This document shows, piece after piece, positions 44,301-59,300 of a DNA stretch of 64,000 nt. Positions within the stretch are counted from its first letter, which is position 1. Each line of letters starts with the position of its first letter. The stretch is from Ephydatia muelleri. Its lineage: Eukaryota > Porifera > Demospongiae > Spongillida > Spongillidae. Below the pieces are notes generated by a model. That model was given only the letters and a program-made list of their open reading frames with translations. It was not told the origin of the DNA and searched no databases. The stretch lies in assembly GCA_013339895.1 (NCBI GenBank), contig JABACO010000012.1, forward strand, positions 4,764,789 to 4,828,788. Reading direction: 5' to 3'. The position numbers and the translations under genes are program-made.

Positions 44301-47300
44301 GTAATTTTTAATCAATGGAATGCCGTTGTTTGACTAAACAATGACTTTTATGTCACACATGCATTGCCTACTTCAAATAGAGCTTGCAAAGTCTACTGCA
44401 AGTTTCCCTAGAAACTTTCATATAGGATTTGACCCCGACTATCAATGTCATTACAAACACGCAAGCCTAGCAACCCTCCCGACGATCGGATCGTTAGCTT
44501 GTTGTTTGAATCGAACGACAAGACAAAACTGAGCGCAGCTTCGTTGTTGTTTTATGTCGCAAAACCGCGCGGTTGTAGAGAACAAATGGGTACTGCCCAC
44601 CTCGTTCCCTGTCTCAGCGTTATACTACTATTATCAGCGTAGGGATAGGAACACTGGAAATTTCATCAATAGCTTCAGAATTGGCTGGAAGAGTGTCTTC
44701 TGTGATAAAATAGTCGATGCTACATTTTGGTAATTGTATTATTACATTTGGGCCGTACTAAACGCTACTCGTATCATTACAAAGGTAGAATCTTGATAAG
44801 TTTAGAATTGTCAATACCAAACAAGAAAACTACAGGAGCAGTAGCAAATGATTTATCAACTATACGGTCTGTGTAAGACATATAATTAGATATCTTTGGT
44901 CGTCGTTTGGTGTGAAACCTTTTGTTAGTGAAGTTTGTTAAACTTTGTTTCACTCGAAATGCCTTCACGCCAGAGAAAGAATAAAGCGAAACGACGTGCT
45001 CCAAATTCGATACGATGTTTTAGAATTGGCACGGACATGTGACAAAGCAGAGCCTGAAACGAAACGGGCCGCTGAACGCGAAAGGTATCCGCAAGCAGAG
45101 CCAGAAAAGAAACGGGTCGCTGAACGCGAAAGCTGTCAAGCAGAACCAGAAATGAACGGTCCGCTGAACGCGAAAGGTATCAAGCGGAGCCAGAAAAAAA
45201 AAAACGGTCCCCTAAACGCGAAAGCTATCAAGCAGAGCCAGAAAGAAACGGACCGCTGAACGCGAAAGCTATCAAGCAGGGCCAGAAAAGAAACGGACCG
45301 CTGAACGCGAAAGCTATCAAGCAGAGCCAGAAAAGAAACGCGCTGCTAAAAAGCAGCGCTATTGGGAGAGTCCTGAATCTGCATGCTCGCGCGGGGAAAA
45401 GAGTGTGATACGGGGAGTCCAAGGGCATCCGAAAATACCAACGAGGCCTTCGAAAGAATACAACCAATGAAGTTACCCAAAGGTATGACGAACAGTCATG
45501 CATGATGAATCAAATTGCATCTGCTTGAGAAGTTTAACCTTTTGTAGTAGCTAGCGTTCACTCCATGTGGTCAATCTAGCTGCATGCCTGCTTTTACTTT
45601 GTCTCAAGCATTATGTGGATTCAGCAATAGAGATGGGCTGGATTCAATTGGAGGCAGAGAAAGTGTCTGCTTTGTAAATCAGTATTAACACACTGTAATT
45701 GCTACATTTTCGATTTCAAAGAAGAATGTTAGTTCCACTTCAATAACCTCAAGTCCAGCCTTTTCTAGCACACTAGAATGTTAGTTCCACTTCAAACAGC
45801 TCATGTCCAGTCCTTTTATCTTCCATCACATGCAATGTACAATCAGGCCTATATATAAGTAATTCCTAAAGCTATGCTCACATCACTTCGGTCACCCATG
45901 GAACTAACTGAAAAACGACGTGAGAGACCTAATCCCCATGGATGGAGGAGGTCGTGATGGTGGTGGTGAAAGCAGTGATGGATGAGCTCATGAAGCTGGC
46001 AGCAGTGTAAGAGCTCGTGGTGGTGTTGAAGGAGGAGGTGTTGATAGCTGTGGAAGAGGTGAAGGCAGTGGTAGAGTTGTTGGCATCCTTGAAGGAGGAG
46101 TTGGCGGCAGTGGAGGACATGTTGACGAGGGTAGAGACGGTGCTGGCAGATGTAGAGGTGGATGCAGTGCTGGAAGATGTGGAGGTGGACGAGGCCGAAG
46201 AGGAGGAACAAGAGATAGAGGAGGAGACGGAAGACGAGGTGAAGGAGGTGGTGGAGGTGGTGGAGGCAGATGAGATGGACGAGGCAGACGTGGAGAAAGA
46301 GGCGGACATAGAGGAAGAGGTGGACGTGGAGGAAGAGGCGGACATGGAGAGAGAAGAGAGAGGCCAACGTAGAGGAGGGGACTATTATCGCGAAATTATA
46401 AACGTCTACAACTATTTTTAACTGCTTTTATTACGTGTTGGCGTACTCTCATTCCCAGACTCACGCAGTGTTCTCAGATCATTTGGTTATCAATTTAACT
46501 GAATTACAGTACCAGTACCTTTACTCGTAATTACATTCTATGTACGCAGGAGAGGGGGAGGGGGGGGCATTATTGGTGAGTAAATTTTACAAAGAATTAG
46601 TTCAATGAATTCAGAAGATTTTAAAGCATAGCTGATCGATGTTTCAACACTATGTTACATCATTTGACACTCATCAAATCAATTACAGCAATCATACTTT
46701 GATAGATCTCTGAGTACACTAATGATTGCTATCATTTAGTGTTTAGTGGTTGCTCTGTGCATTGTGATGAAGTAAATTAACCCATTTACTTTGAGAATTA
46801 GTGCAGGGACTTATAACTCAAGATGACAGTTCAAATAGCATCATATTGTTTTCTGATATACAGTATCTCATGCTCCATACCCATAATTGCTTACATACAC
46901 ATAATATGTGATACCTACCTGATGAACAAGTAACTGTAGCATCATTACTGTGTGAACAATTTGTATTTCCAACAATACTCTTACGAGGACATGATAACAA
47001 TGATGTTTCATTGCCATTGCACGTTACTCCACTTAGCAAAATAGATCCAATACCTTGACCAAAATACACAATTGAGGATGTGGTAGTTGAACCTGAAACA
47101 TTCATGAATTAGAAGTATTGTATCCTCGATGCAATGGGCTGTATTACCATAGTATCCAAGACCATTGCAAACTACAACAGCTTCATTGATGGTCCAGGTG
47201 TCCCCACATATTGTTCCCCAGATGTTGTTATAGCACATCTCTACCCTGCCTTGACTGCTGGTGGATCCTCTTCCCACAAGACGTACACTTCCAGTAGTAC

Positions 47301-50300
47301 AGGCTAAGCACAGGTAAATGCAAATTAATGGTCCCATTCCACTGTTGATTGCATTGCTGATTATCAAACTGTAATAACAGGCTATTCTAAAAAAGGCTCT
47401 CACATTTCAACATTGCAAAGTTAGTGGATGTTGAACAATTTCTTATGGCTAGAAAGGGTATTCATTTACTTATTTTTCGTTACACACGAGGCACTCCATT
47501 ATCTGTCTGATGGCAGTATAACACAAAGTTGAAAATGCATCTGCCATTAATACTATTAAAAGATGGAGCAAAACTGATTATCTAAATATAGGAATTCTGT
47601 GATTAACTACACCATTGCATGTGATCAAATACACAGTTACTTTATGTACACTGAATGTTGCATATTACTGCAATGTAGTGTTGTACAAGTGGAGTGAGTA
47701 ACTTAAGTTTTGATAGAAACGTATGGAAAGGGAAGACACATGATAAACCAATCAGGACACAGCAGTAAAATAAAACCTGTAAATTGTTTCATAGTTATTT
47801 CATATTTACATGGTTATCCATTATATATAGACAACCATTCAAACTAGTGCACTATAAGTGAATGTCATGCTATTGTATTATTGTGCAGTCATTATGCAAA
47901 TCAGTGTACTGATCTATGGAATCAAATATATGACTTTAGTTCACACTAATGTGCTAACAGAATTAATTGAAAGGCCAGCACTAACTTGTTGAACATGCCA
48001 CACCGGCATCTTGGCTATGAATGCAGTTGGTTGAACCAATGATGTTGTTGTTGAAAGAACAGGAAAACAGTGAAGTTTCAGTTCCAGTACAGCCAAGGCC
48101 TGAAAGTAGAATTTGTCCAGTTCCCTGTCCAAAGTAGGCATTAATGTATGCAGTCGATGTCCCTATGTAAAAGATGAATGTATACAGGAAGAATAATGTA
48201 AATAAAGGACATACCATAAAATCCTAATTGTTTGCAGATGATAATTGCTTCATTGATATCCCACGAATAGCTACATAATGTTCCATACTGGTTGTTGTAG
48301 CACATTTCAACTCTTCCTTGATTCCCTGATGATTCATATCCTACAAGACGAATATCTCCGGATACGCAGTCTAAAGAGAACAAAATGAAATGGCACTCAT
48401 AATTATGATTGTATGCAACACAAATCACCAAGATGTGTTTGCATATTTTCCTGAACACATATAAAAAAATTATATGACGCTTTCTTTATCACTTCCAAAT
48501 GAATGAATCTGATCTGCTTTCCATCAGAACCTGAGTAAATTAGTTTTTGAATGAAAATTTAGGCATTTCAGCATTTTAATTTCCTCATTTGCTCACTACA
48601 ATGTTAACATGAAAGCTACTGGTCAGTGTTGTACATGGAGTTGTTTCAACTATTTGCTAATAAGGTGAAAGTTGAAAATTTAATCACCCCGTTCATAATG
48701 CAATAGCTACGACATGCTATGACATTGGAAAAGAGTAGGGGCAACATCAACGCTGCTTACAGATATCAACATTAGTGCAATTCAAAATATTATAAGTGCT
48801 ACTCTTGGTTAATAACACCTTGAATAGAGAGTGCAACCACATTCTCCAATGATTCCAACAGATGAGGTCTATGTGAAATACTATTGAAGTGTGCACGGTT
48901 GATATTCTGCTGGATGAATACTTGTGCGCTCAAACATCAGTAATTATTACAATACAATTATGAAAGCTACATCAAATTAACACGAAGTGGTGCTATACCA
49001 AAAGATTGGATTCATCATTACAAATGAAATCATATGTCTGCTCTTGTGGCTTAAAATGGTGCAGGACATGTATGTTGATTCTACGGGTAGTAAACAAAAC
49101 AGTACCACCTTTCACACTTTATCATGAATCATTGAATACAACAAATGAAGAATTGTTCCGCAAATTGTAGCATGATGGATCACATGAACATTTTGAGAGC
49201 ATTAATTTATAGGTCGATGTGGGGGGATTCAAAGTAACTGATTATGATGGTGCAGTGTGTAGTGCTTTTTAAGAATCATTGTGAATAGTAAATATAGTTT
49301 AGAAGCAAATGATGGGGTAACATATTTAAGTAAGGTGGATCAACCACCGCTTAAATACCATATATGAAAATGCACTTTTAGAGCTCATAGGAATGTATTC
49401 ATAAAATATTGTATTCAGTGGATTTAGGCAGGTACTGATATTTGTTTCATTCTCCAAGAAAAGCATTGTATTGTTTGGAACTAAATCAGTGTGATGATAA
49501 ATAATTGCTGTATGGAGCTCCTCAAATTGCATGATTGAGTCATTTGATTATTCATTCCATATTTGTAGGGCCTAGGTTATAAGTTAACCAACTAATTAGG
49601 CGAGATGCAGATTTGCTAATAAAGCATGGATTGTAAACAAATATTTGCAATAAGGCAATTGGAATAAATGTTGGGGCTTCATTCTAAAAGTATAGCAGAA
49701 GTAAAATGATACAAGTGTAGTCCAATGAATATTCTGCATGTTTACCCGATGAGCACTGGACACCAGTGTCGTGGCTATGAGAGCAGCCTGTCAAACCAAT
49801 AATACTGTTGCTGTATCCGCATGATAGAAGAGATGACTCAGTTCCACCACAGTTTAGGCCAGTGAGTAGAATGTTTCCTGACCCCTGTCCAAAGTATGCA
49901 TTTGTAGATGGTATTGATAAACCTTGAAGGGTGAAAAAGCGTTGCTAAAAATCAAGGTGTACAATAAAACACACAATTGTGCTTTACCATAGTATCCTAA
50001 TTGTTTGCACACAACAACTGCTTCATTGATGTCCCACAGATAATCACACACAGTCCCCCACTGGTTGTTGTAGCACATCTCAACTCGGCCTTGAGTGCTA
50101 GAGAATCCAATACCAAGTAGACGGACACTTCCTGTCGTACAAACTAATATGGAAGGCTGGAGTCATTTGCGAAACAACTCAGCCAAACTAAAAATCGATT
50201 TCTTCATTGATGAGTTGAACAATGCAGAAAGATGGTATATATTGAATGAACTACACTGTTACTCTATGATTACATTTTTATAGAATGCAATAAACAAAGC

Positions 50301-53300
50301 TTTGAATAATGTATTACATTCATGTGATTATACAATTTCTTCTATCCAAAAAAGCAGCGATATTTGATGTAATAAGAGTCTTAAAGTGTAAATAAACATG
50401 ATATTAGCTGAAGTTATTTCAAAAGTTTGATATCCCTCGCACCATCTCTGAAAAACTAATATAGCTGTTGATGTTACCTCACATGTTACATCTTATGTAC
50501 AGTTGCAATTTGACAGTGCAGATGGGGATTCCTTCCTCTGTGCTCAGAAACCAAGATGTTTTTCACATAAGTGGAAGAATTTTAAGAAGCCAAAAATTCC
50601 TTGTTTTATATAAGTTATCCTGAATATATCATGCATGCATGCTTAACCAATCTGCATGAAGATCACAATGCAATCATGAATGTGAACTTCAGAACAGATC
50701 TGCAACATTATTGTCAGAATGCAATTTGAATTACAGGGTTTCATTCAGCTTTTTACAAGTTTATGCGGCACTGGATGAATACTTCATTGGTATAAACAGT
50801 TAATTATAATAATATAATCGTATAATAATTATGGTATGCATTGAATGAAATAGACTGTTACTCTCTTATTACATTTTTACAGAATGCAATAAACAAAGCT
50901 TTGAATAATGTATTACATTCATATGATTGCATAATTTTTTCTATCCAAAAAGCAGTGATATTCACAATATTTTTCCTTGTGTATACTGTTATAGTATAGT
51001 ACATACATGTAGATCACACACCTGTGGGCAAGACACAACTATTCCATCTTGAAATAAACTTTGTATATGAAACATGGATGCATACAGAATTAAAAGTGAT
51101 ATTAAAAGTTTATTAGTTGATGTCATTTCAAAATTTTGATATGTATTGCACGATCTCTGAAAAACTAATTCTGAAAAACTAATTTAGCCGTGGTTGCACC
51201 TAACATGGTACAATTCATGCACAACTGCAAATTGACAATGCAGATGGAGATTTGTCCTCTGTGCGCAGAAACCAAGGTGTTTTCACATAAATGGTAGAAT
51301 AATAAATTATCTATGTCATGCTTACCCAATCTGCATGAAGAACACAATACAATCATGAATGTGAACTTCAGGGCAGAGGTGCAACATTATTGTCAGAGCA
51401 TTATGACATGCAATCTTAATTACAGGATTTCCATTCAGCGTTTAGCAAGTTAATGCGGCATTGGAATTAAAAAAAACCCTCAGATGATACTTCATTGGTG
51501 TAAACATTTAATGACAATTTATTTCAGTATAGATGTAACGCTCTTATCATCAGTGACTGCATCTAATAATGGACTCACTTGCAGTACTAATTCTAGCATA
51601 ACACATCTTTGAAACTTAAATACATATTAATTACTGCACATAAGAAATTTTTTTATACTGTATTGGGAATCTAAAGCACTAGCTGTTTATAACAAAACCA
51701 AAACAATGCTATCTAGTTTTAAAACCTTTATTCAGCAATAGAACCAATTTGAAATACCTAGTTCAACAGTATGTATAATTGCATCACTTTACCAATGCAC
51801 TGATATTTCTTATTCGTTATTTAACATATCCAAGCCCTTACCTGAAGAACAGCTGATTGCAACGTCACTAGTGTGGGAGCAGTTTGTGGATCCAATAATA
51901 CTGTTTCTATGTTGACATAATAGCAGTGTTGCTTCTGTGCCATTGCAAGTTACTCCACTTAGCAAAATAATTCCTGAGCCTGGACCAAAATATGCACTAC
52001 CATATGTAGAAAGTGAACCTGAACATATGCAGTGAATGTCAGTATGATTTTCAGCATGGATGCAACAATTGATTACCATAGTATCCAAGTTCATTGCAAA
52101 CTACAACAGCTTCATTGATGGTCCAGGTGTCACCACATATTGTTCCCCAGATGTTGTTATAGCACATCTCTACCCTGCCTTGACTGCTGGTGGATCCTCT
52201 TCCCACAAGACGTATGCTTCCAGTAGTACAGGCTAGATAAGACAATAATGAATATACATCACATACAAAAAACATAATAAGTATTCATGTAATGATGATT
52301 GGTGGTATAGGAGCCAGGTAGACATGTGAGGGCTGAGTTACAATGGCAGATCTAAGATGACACCAAAGCCAGCCAATGACAACAGGATATGGTTTAACCT
52401 TGTAGAGAGACAGCATGTTTGCAAAACACTTGTAAAAATCTATGCACATGCTGTCAGAGGTAGAGAAAACCAATATGGTTAACAAACCATGTTCAAATAC
52501 ATACTCTGTTTTTTGTTTGCAATATCCTAATGACTGCATCCAGTAGTTAGGCTTGGTAAGTTCGATTCCACAAACCATGTGCTATTAATTTCCAGATGTG
52601 TTACAGTTGACACATTTGCAGCTATATTGAAAGGACTCATCAGTAGACTTTGTACAGGGTTAATTAACCAAGTGCATACATGTTTCGACATTGAACCTCC
52701 CACTGTTGTCTCTGTCAAAATGGTATCGAGTACACATGTGGCTATCAAAAACTAATGCTATTAATTGTTTTGCTCCAACCAGAAGCAGTGTCTACTGCTG
52801 ATATTATGGTTGGGAACGGAGCGGAGTTAATGACTGCATCCAGTGTTAGGCTTGGTAAGTCCGATTCCACAAACCATGTGCTATTAATTTCCAGATGTGT
52901 CACATTTGCAGCTATATTGAAAGGACTCACCAGTAGACTTTGTACAGGGTTAATACCAAGTGCATACATGTTTCGACATTGAACCTCCCACTGTTGTCTC
53001 TGTCAAAATGGTATCGAGTACATATGTGGCTATCAAAAACTAATGCTATTAATTGATTTGCTCCAACCAGAAGCTGTGTCTACTGCTGATATTATGGTTG
53101 GGAACAGAGCGGAGTATCTGGACAGATGACATATCAACCAAGAAGTATGCTACTGTCTAAGGACTCAATAGCAAATTTTGTCATTGGAATTGAAATTACC
53201 TGATTGTTTCAAATGAGGACATGGCAATGATGAATGATATCATTGATGGTTAATTGATTGTGGTGATGGCCTTCACCTCTCCAACAGCTGAGACCATAGG

Positions 53301-56300
53301 ATGGTGAGCATTGTAACTTCCAATTCAGCTCCACCAATGGGTCGGTTTACACAGTGGTAAGGCAAGCCAAAGAATATCAATTATTATTGGGGCTCCATCC
53401 ATCTTGGAGCCCAATGATCAGTGTGATTGGTAAAGCATTTAGCTAAATCCCAGCCAGAATCTTTAATCACAAAAGACCCATCATTGAGCAATTCACTGAT
53501 ATCCCTACTGTCATTAAAAAATTCACCTATTTTAAATGATGTGTCTGTGTTGAATCTGTTTATGCTCTACAAGTGTGTGCTTAATTACAAAGGACATAAT
53601 CCCAAGAAAGCATCATAGGGAACATGTTACATGTCTGGGCACATCTAGATCCCATCTATCTTGGCAGCATGCATTTCTATTTAAATCCATTTACACATTA
53701 TAGGCAAGAATATGTAAAAGCAAAATTTCAAAAACTGAACTCGATATACATGTAGACCACTCCCAAGACTAATGCTACTGTAAAAAATGACATTTTGTAA
53801 TTCTGTATACAGGGCTTTGGATATAGCTATTCTCCCATCAGACTCATCGTGCTATCCTAATGCCCTTTTCCAAAATTTTCCAAAAACAGGCAGGTTTGTG
53901 TACTGTAGCAGTGCTGCCAAATGTGCTACTTTCAATATCAATTGGCCTCATGTCTTTTAAAGTACATAGCCATATTTACGTTTGAGAAGGTCCCTTCTCT
54001 CATACATAGCATTTTTCTGGGGCAAAATTATCGCATTAGTAAATCAAAATTCTGAACTAGATATTTGTCCAAATACAATGGGAAAAGTATTGTGTCATAG
54101 TAGGAAATGTCTTTGTCTTGTGACCAAAGAATAGTTATCGTATTGTTCAATTGTGTACTGCATGCTTATCAAAACATTTTATTTAAAATAATATGTTTGG
54201 ATATAGAAACAATAGTGCAAAATGCAAGGATAACAAATGGTCAGGGTAGAATAGCACCAACTACTTCATTTATCATTTGTTTGGTGACTCATAGGTAATT
54301 GCCTTACACTCAATCCAGAGCATTTTACACATTTTATTTGTATTTGATTCATTAAGCATCTTATCATGATCTACTGCTTACATGATATACAATTTACTAA
54401 AATTTTGGTACATTCAAACGCCATTCACACAAAATATGCACCAATAAAGCACTAACTTGTTGAACATGCCACACCCACATCTTGGCTATGGCTGCAGTTG
54501 GTTGACCCAATGACATTGCTGAAAGAACAAGAGAAAAGTGAAGTTTCAGTTCCAGTACAGCCAAGACCAGAAAGCAAAATTTGTCCTGTTCCTTGTCCAA
54601 AATAAGCATTACTGAATGCTGTTGCTGTCCCTATATATGTGAGGTGAAATGCAGTAATGAGGTATAATATGTAAATAGACTTACCAAAATATCCTAATTG
54701 ATTGCAAGTAACAATTGCCTCATTTATGTCCCATGCGTAACTGCATAATGTTCCATACTGGTTGTTGTAGCACATCTCCACTCTACCTTGATTCCCTGAT
54801 GATCCATACCCTACAAGACGAATATCTCCCGATATGCAGCCTAAAATAACAGAAATATTTTATTTAATGAATGAAATGCAACATATGTTATTTTATATCA
54901 TTACAACATACAATTTCCAATACTCATGGTCAAAATGTCATGAAACGGTATCTGTAAACCTTGCACATATAAAATCAATGACTAAACATGTCACAAAATT
55001 TAAATTTGTCAGGGTCAGCATGAATTACATTTAATCCTTCTGTGGGTGTTGTTGCTATCTTGAGGGGCATTAGATATGCCATAGGGGTACGTGTTTATAC
55101 ATGTGCAATACTGATGTTGTATGTAACAATTTAAAGGAGGTGTACATATATGGATGGAGTATGCATGGCTTGTGATTAATTTTTTGACATTATTAACCAC
55201 ATTAATATTCAAATCATAATTGTGATTCTTGTGCTCCGATAGCAAGTAGTTCTACATTCATGCCATGACTATAGCCAAAACCCATTAAAGTTTATAACAT
55301 GCTACAAGCATTTGCTACTGAATCTATTAAACTTTGTTTCTACTAAACAGTACTTTAATTCCTGGCTTAGCAAATGCACTTATGGGCCCATAATCTCATG
55401 CATACCACCATAAGAGGGGTCCTGCAAAGCCCTCCTTGAGACTGATGCTCCTTGTCAAAGGGTAGCTCGGCTAGCTGTGTGGTCCTCATAACCTGCTTCT
55501 GGATGATTTGCAGCAAAATACAGTGTACAGGGTAGTATTCCCTCATGAGTCTACTCAATTACCACCTCATCCTCACTACAGCTGTATGTCCACATATGTC
55601 TCAAAACCTATTATTGGCTCATCAGCACCCTGTGATGCAGTTAAACATGCAAAATGTTTGTGCACAAAATTATATTTTGTAATCGATAAAAAGGCATTCA
55701 CAGAAATTTGTTCACAAGATTATCTTAATTTTGAGCGCTTAAAAAATATCAATGAGTGCATACACATATTGTTACTCTTGGTTGTAGAATAATGGACCGA
55801 AATGTGTGGATTTTATGTGCCACAAAAGCACAAAAGTGCAATTGTACATATATCTACTTGTTAATATTGGTTGTTGCTCTAAATGTTAGAGGGTAGTTAC
55901 ACTGGGAGGGGGGGGGGGGGGGGAGGTGGGCTTAGTAGAAAAAATTTACTCAAAAAAGGGTCTTTTTTATGGTAGTGCAAATAGAACAATGGTTATTGTA
56001 ATGTTTTCACCTGATGAACACTGGATTCCAGCGTCATGGTTATGGGTACATGATGTCAAACCAATAACACTGTTGCTGTATGCACATGACAGAAGAAATG
56101 ACTCTGTTCCAGTGCAGCTTAGACCAGTGAGTAGAATACCTCCTGCACCTTGGCTGAAGTATGCATTTGAATATGGAATTGATGAGCCTTATAAGGAGAA
56201 CAATTTACTTTAAAACCAACACCAGTGGCTGCTTACATGCACACATAATGCATACCATAATAACCCAACTGCCTGCACACAACAACCGCTTCATTGATAT

Positions 56301-59300
56301 CCCACAGATAATCACACACAGTCCCCCACTGGTTGTTGTAACACATCTCAACTCGGCCTTGAGTACTTGAAGATCCAATACCAAGTAGACGGACACTTCC
56401 AGTTGTGCAAACTAATAAAAAGGATGCAGGCATTGTAAGGATATGATTTTGATGAAAGCTAATTTATTCACTGGTACATATATAGTACAATACTTGTTTT
56501 AAATATTACCGGTACATGTTAAATTCAGTTACCTGTTTATATCTGAGGAGGCAATAGGTTTTCAATAATAATCGTACTGCGTAGGCAATTTCATATATCC
56601 TATTTACATGTATATTTAGCATTTTCTACAAAGCAAAGTAATAGAAGCAAGCAAAGTACTAAATGCCGTGTCACAATTCTTGTTATCAGTTATGATTAAT
56701 GAATAAAATTAAATGGGTGTAATACTTCAACAATTTAATATTCTGATATCACATTATCCATTATTAGCCTACATGTTTTGGTGGTGTGTATTAATGTTAA
56801 ATAAGAAACAAATTGTGCAATAGGCAATTGGCATTTTCATGAGGAATGATAAAATAAAGTATTCTGTACCCAGACCTTTCATACATTGGAAATTTTTTCA
56901 ATGTTGAAATAATCTAACGCCAATGCTTTAGCCAGCCTAACATTGTTACATGTAGGTTTAATACCAGAATGATTCTAATATGTTCATGCCTTTGATGACT
57001 ATTTAAAAATATATGCATGCTCTCTGAATTGTGTATCATTAGTTAAGATGTTATCATACGTGTTATTTTGAAACTGAAACCTGCAGAGCTTGCTATTGTA
57101 TGTTCGGCATGAATGAAGTGACTTTATATATATGTATGCACCCACACAGCATGTTTTTAGCACAGAATATGTTATACAGCACATTTATAAATTCACTTCA
57201 TTTTTGATATGCAAACTTCATTTTGGACTTTTTTTGTGTTCCAACGTTTGTGTAAACATTTCACTGTCAGCCAACCCAGCTCTATGTGCCAGTCATGCAA
57301 AATGCAAACCCTGATTACAAATTTAGAAATATTTTACAACATCAGCGCCTTACAACTCCATGACAGATACTCTGATTCTCAGTGCGTAAGAAGCAATGTG
57401 TAGACGACATTTGAGACTTCTAGAATATCATAAATAAAATAAAATCGTACAAAAACATGCATCAGGTCCCTTTTTGCGGAAACGATCCCATATATATGGA
57501 ACATTCTACGAGATTTCGACTCTTGTGGAGTATGTTTAGAACATAAAACTCAAAGTGATATAACGATTCAACGGTTAACACTATCGACTCCCTATTTTCA
57601 ATGCTTTGTCCTACACCATTTGTACTGCGTGTAAATGTAGTTTGGTACCTTGCACAATCGAAGTGCTGAAGTATACCCCATCAGGTTCAAAACCTTACCA
57701 TCTTTAGGTAGGAGCATTGGAATCGCTTCTAATTTGGTATGTATGTAGAGGGGTCCTGTCGCTATTGATTTGTTCTGTTTGTTAATTTTTGCTATATCCA
57801 TTACGGAGATACAGTGGTGCAAAATTAATGCACATTTACCCGGTCGTTTCGCGGCAATCATTTTGGCAACTGCATCCAATTCAATGTAGAGCAAGGGAAC
57901 CTATTAAGGAACAATCTAGTTCCCTTGACTAATGCGCACAGACTATGCATGTTAGAGAGATAATTTAAATACTGCTGGATAGCAAATTTAATGGAGATTA
58001 CAAATTTACTAACGATAAGAAATGTTTCATAAACCCTGGTACCAATAACTCACTTGTCGGCAAGTATACCACAATGTATGGCAATGGTACCGAATAAGGA
58101 ACAACCACATCAAAGGGTTATTTTATCAACACACAGTTGCATGGCAGTTTGCTACCTGCTTAAAAATGAAATTTCTTTAATGCTTGCAAGGTAATTATGC
58201 TGACAAGCATTAAAGTAAGATTCGTTGATTTGTGTGCCTGCTGTGGGATGGCCTTAAGAATACGTTCATTGTAAACACGTCAGCGTTGATTAAAAATTGT
58301 AATGACATAGTGTTCTTAATAGGAGTGCGTTCCACATTCGGTTCCTTTGCTCTATGGGGAAATTTTTGGCCCGAATCGAGCGGGAAAGTGTACATTAACT
58401 TTGCACAGTGGTACAATGAAAACTTGAAGCAATGTATATAGTGATTCTTTGCAATAGGTTCAATGGTGAATACAGTGCATGTCTAAATATCAATGTCTAG
58501 CACTAACCAGATGAGCAGCTGACCGCAGCATCACTACTGTGAAAGCAGCTTGTGAATCCGATAATGCTGTTACTGTAGCGACACAATAACAGTGATGCTT
58601 CTGTACCATTGCAAGATAGTCCATTTAGCAAAATGGCACCGGCTCCTTGTCCGAAATATGCATTGCTATTTATAAACGTTGAGCCTAAATGTGAGTGTTA
58701 ATAATACTTGATCTTGCATACTTAAATAAATTACCATAATATCCAAGTCCATTGCAAACTACAACAGCTTCATTGATGGTCCAGGTGTCACCACATATTG
58801 TTCCCCATGTGTTGTTATAGCACATCTCAACCCTGCCTTGACTGCTGGTGGATCCATTTCCCACAAGACGTACACTTCCAGTAGTACAGGCTAGTGAATG
58901 AGAAATGACGATTCTCAAATTACTCAACCAATAATTTCAAAATGCATCAAAGAGCTGACTTCAATACCATTAGCAGCAAGGATATGTACACAATTAATAA
59001 GAAGTTATTTACTCACTGCTCGAACATATAACAACATGCTTCAGTGTATCCAATTTTTCGTATAGGCTGGTTAAATGGCTTTGTATGATAATGTCCTTTG
59101 TAATTAACTATGCTCCATGTAGTGCTTCTCAAACAAGAACTTCATACTAATAAGTGTGCTAAATGACATGTATAATCACTAACTTGTTGAACATGCCACA
59201 CCCGCATCTTGATTATGCCTGCAGTTAGTTGAACCGATGATATTGGTGAAAGAACAAGAGAGCAGTGAAGATTCAGTTCCAGTACAGCCAAGACCGGCAA

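Noticed and set aside
45849..46367. Minus-strand Leu/His- and Ser/Thr-rich ORFs
   Set aside because: Shadows of the Gly/Arg-rich region of the nested YxADPEKK copy.
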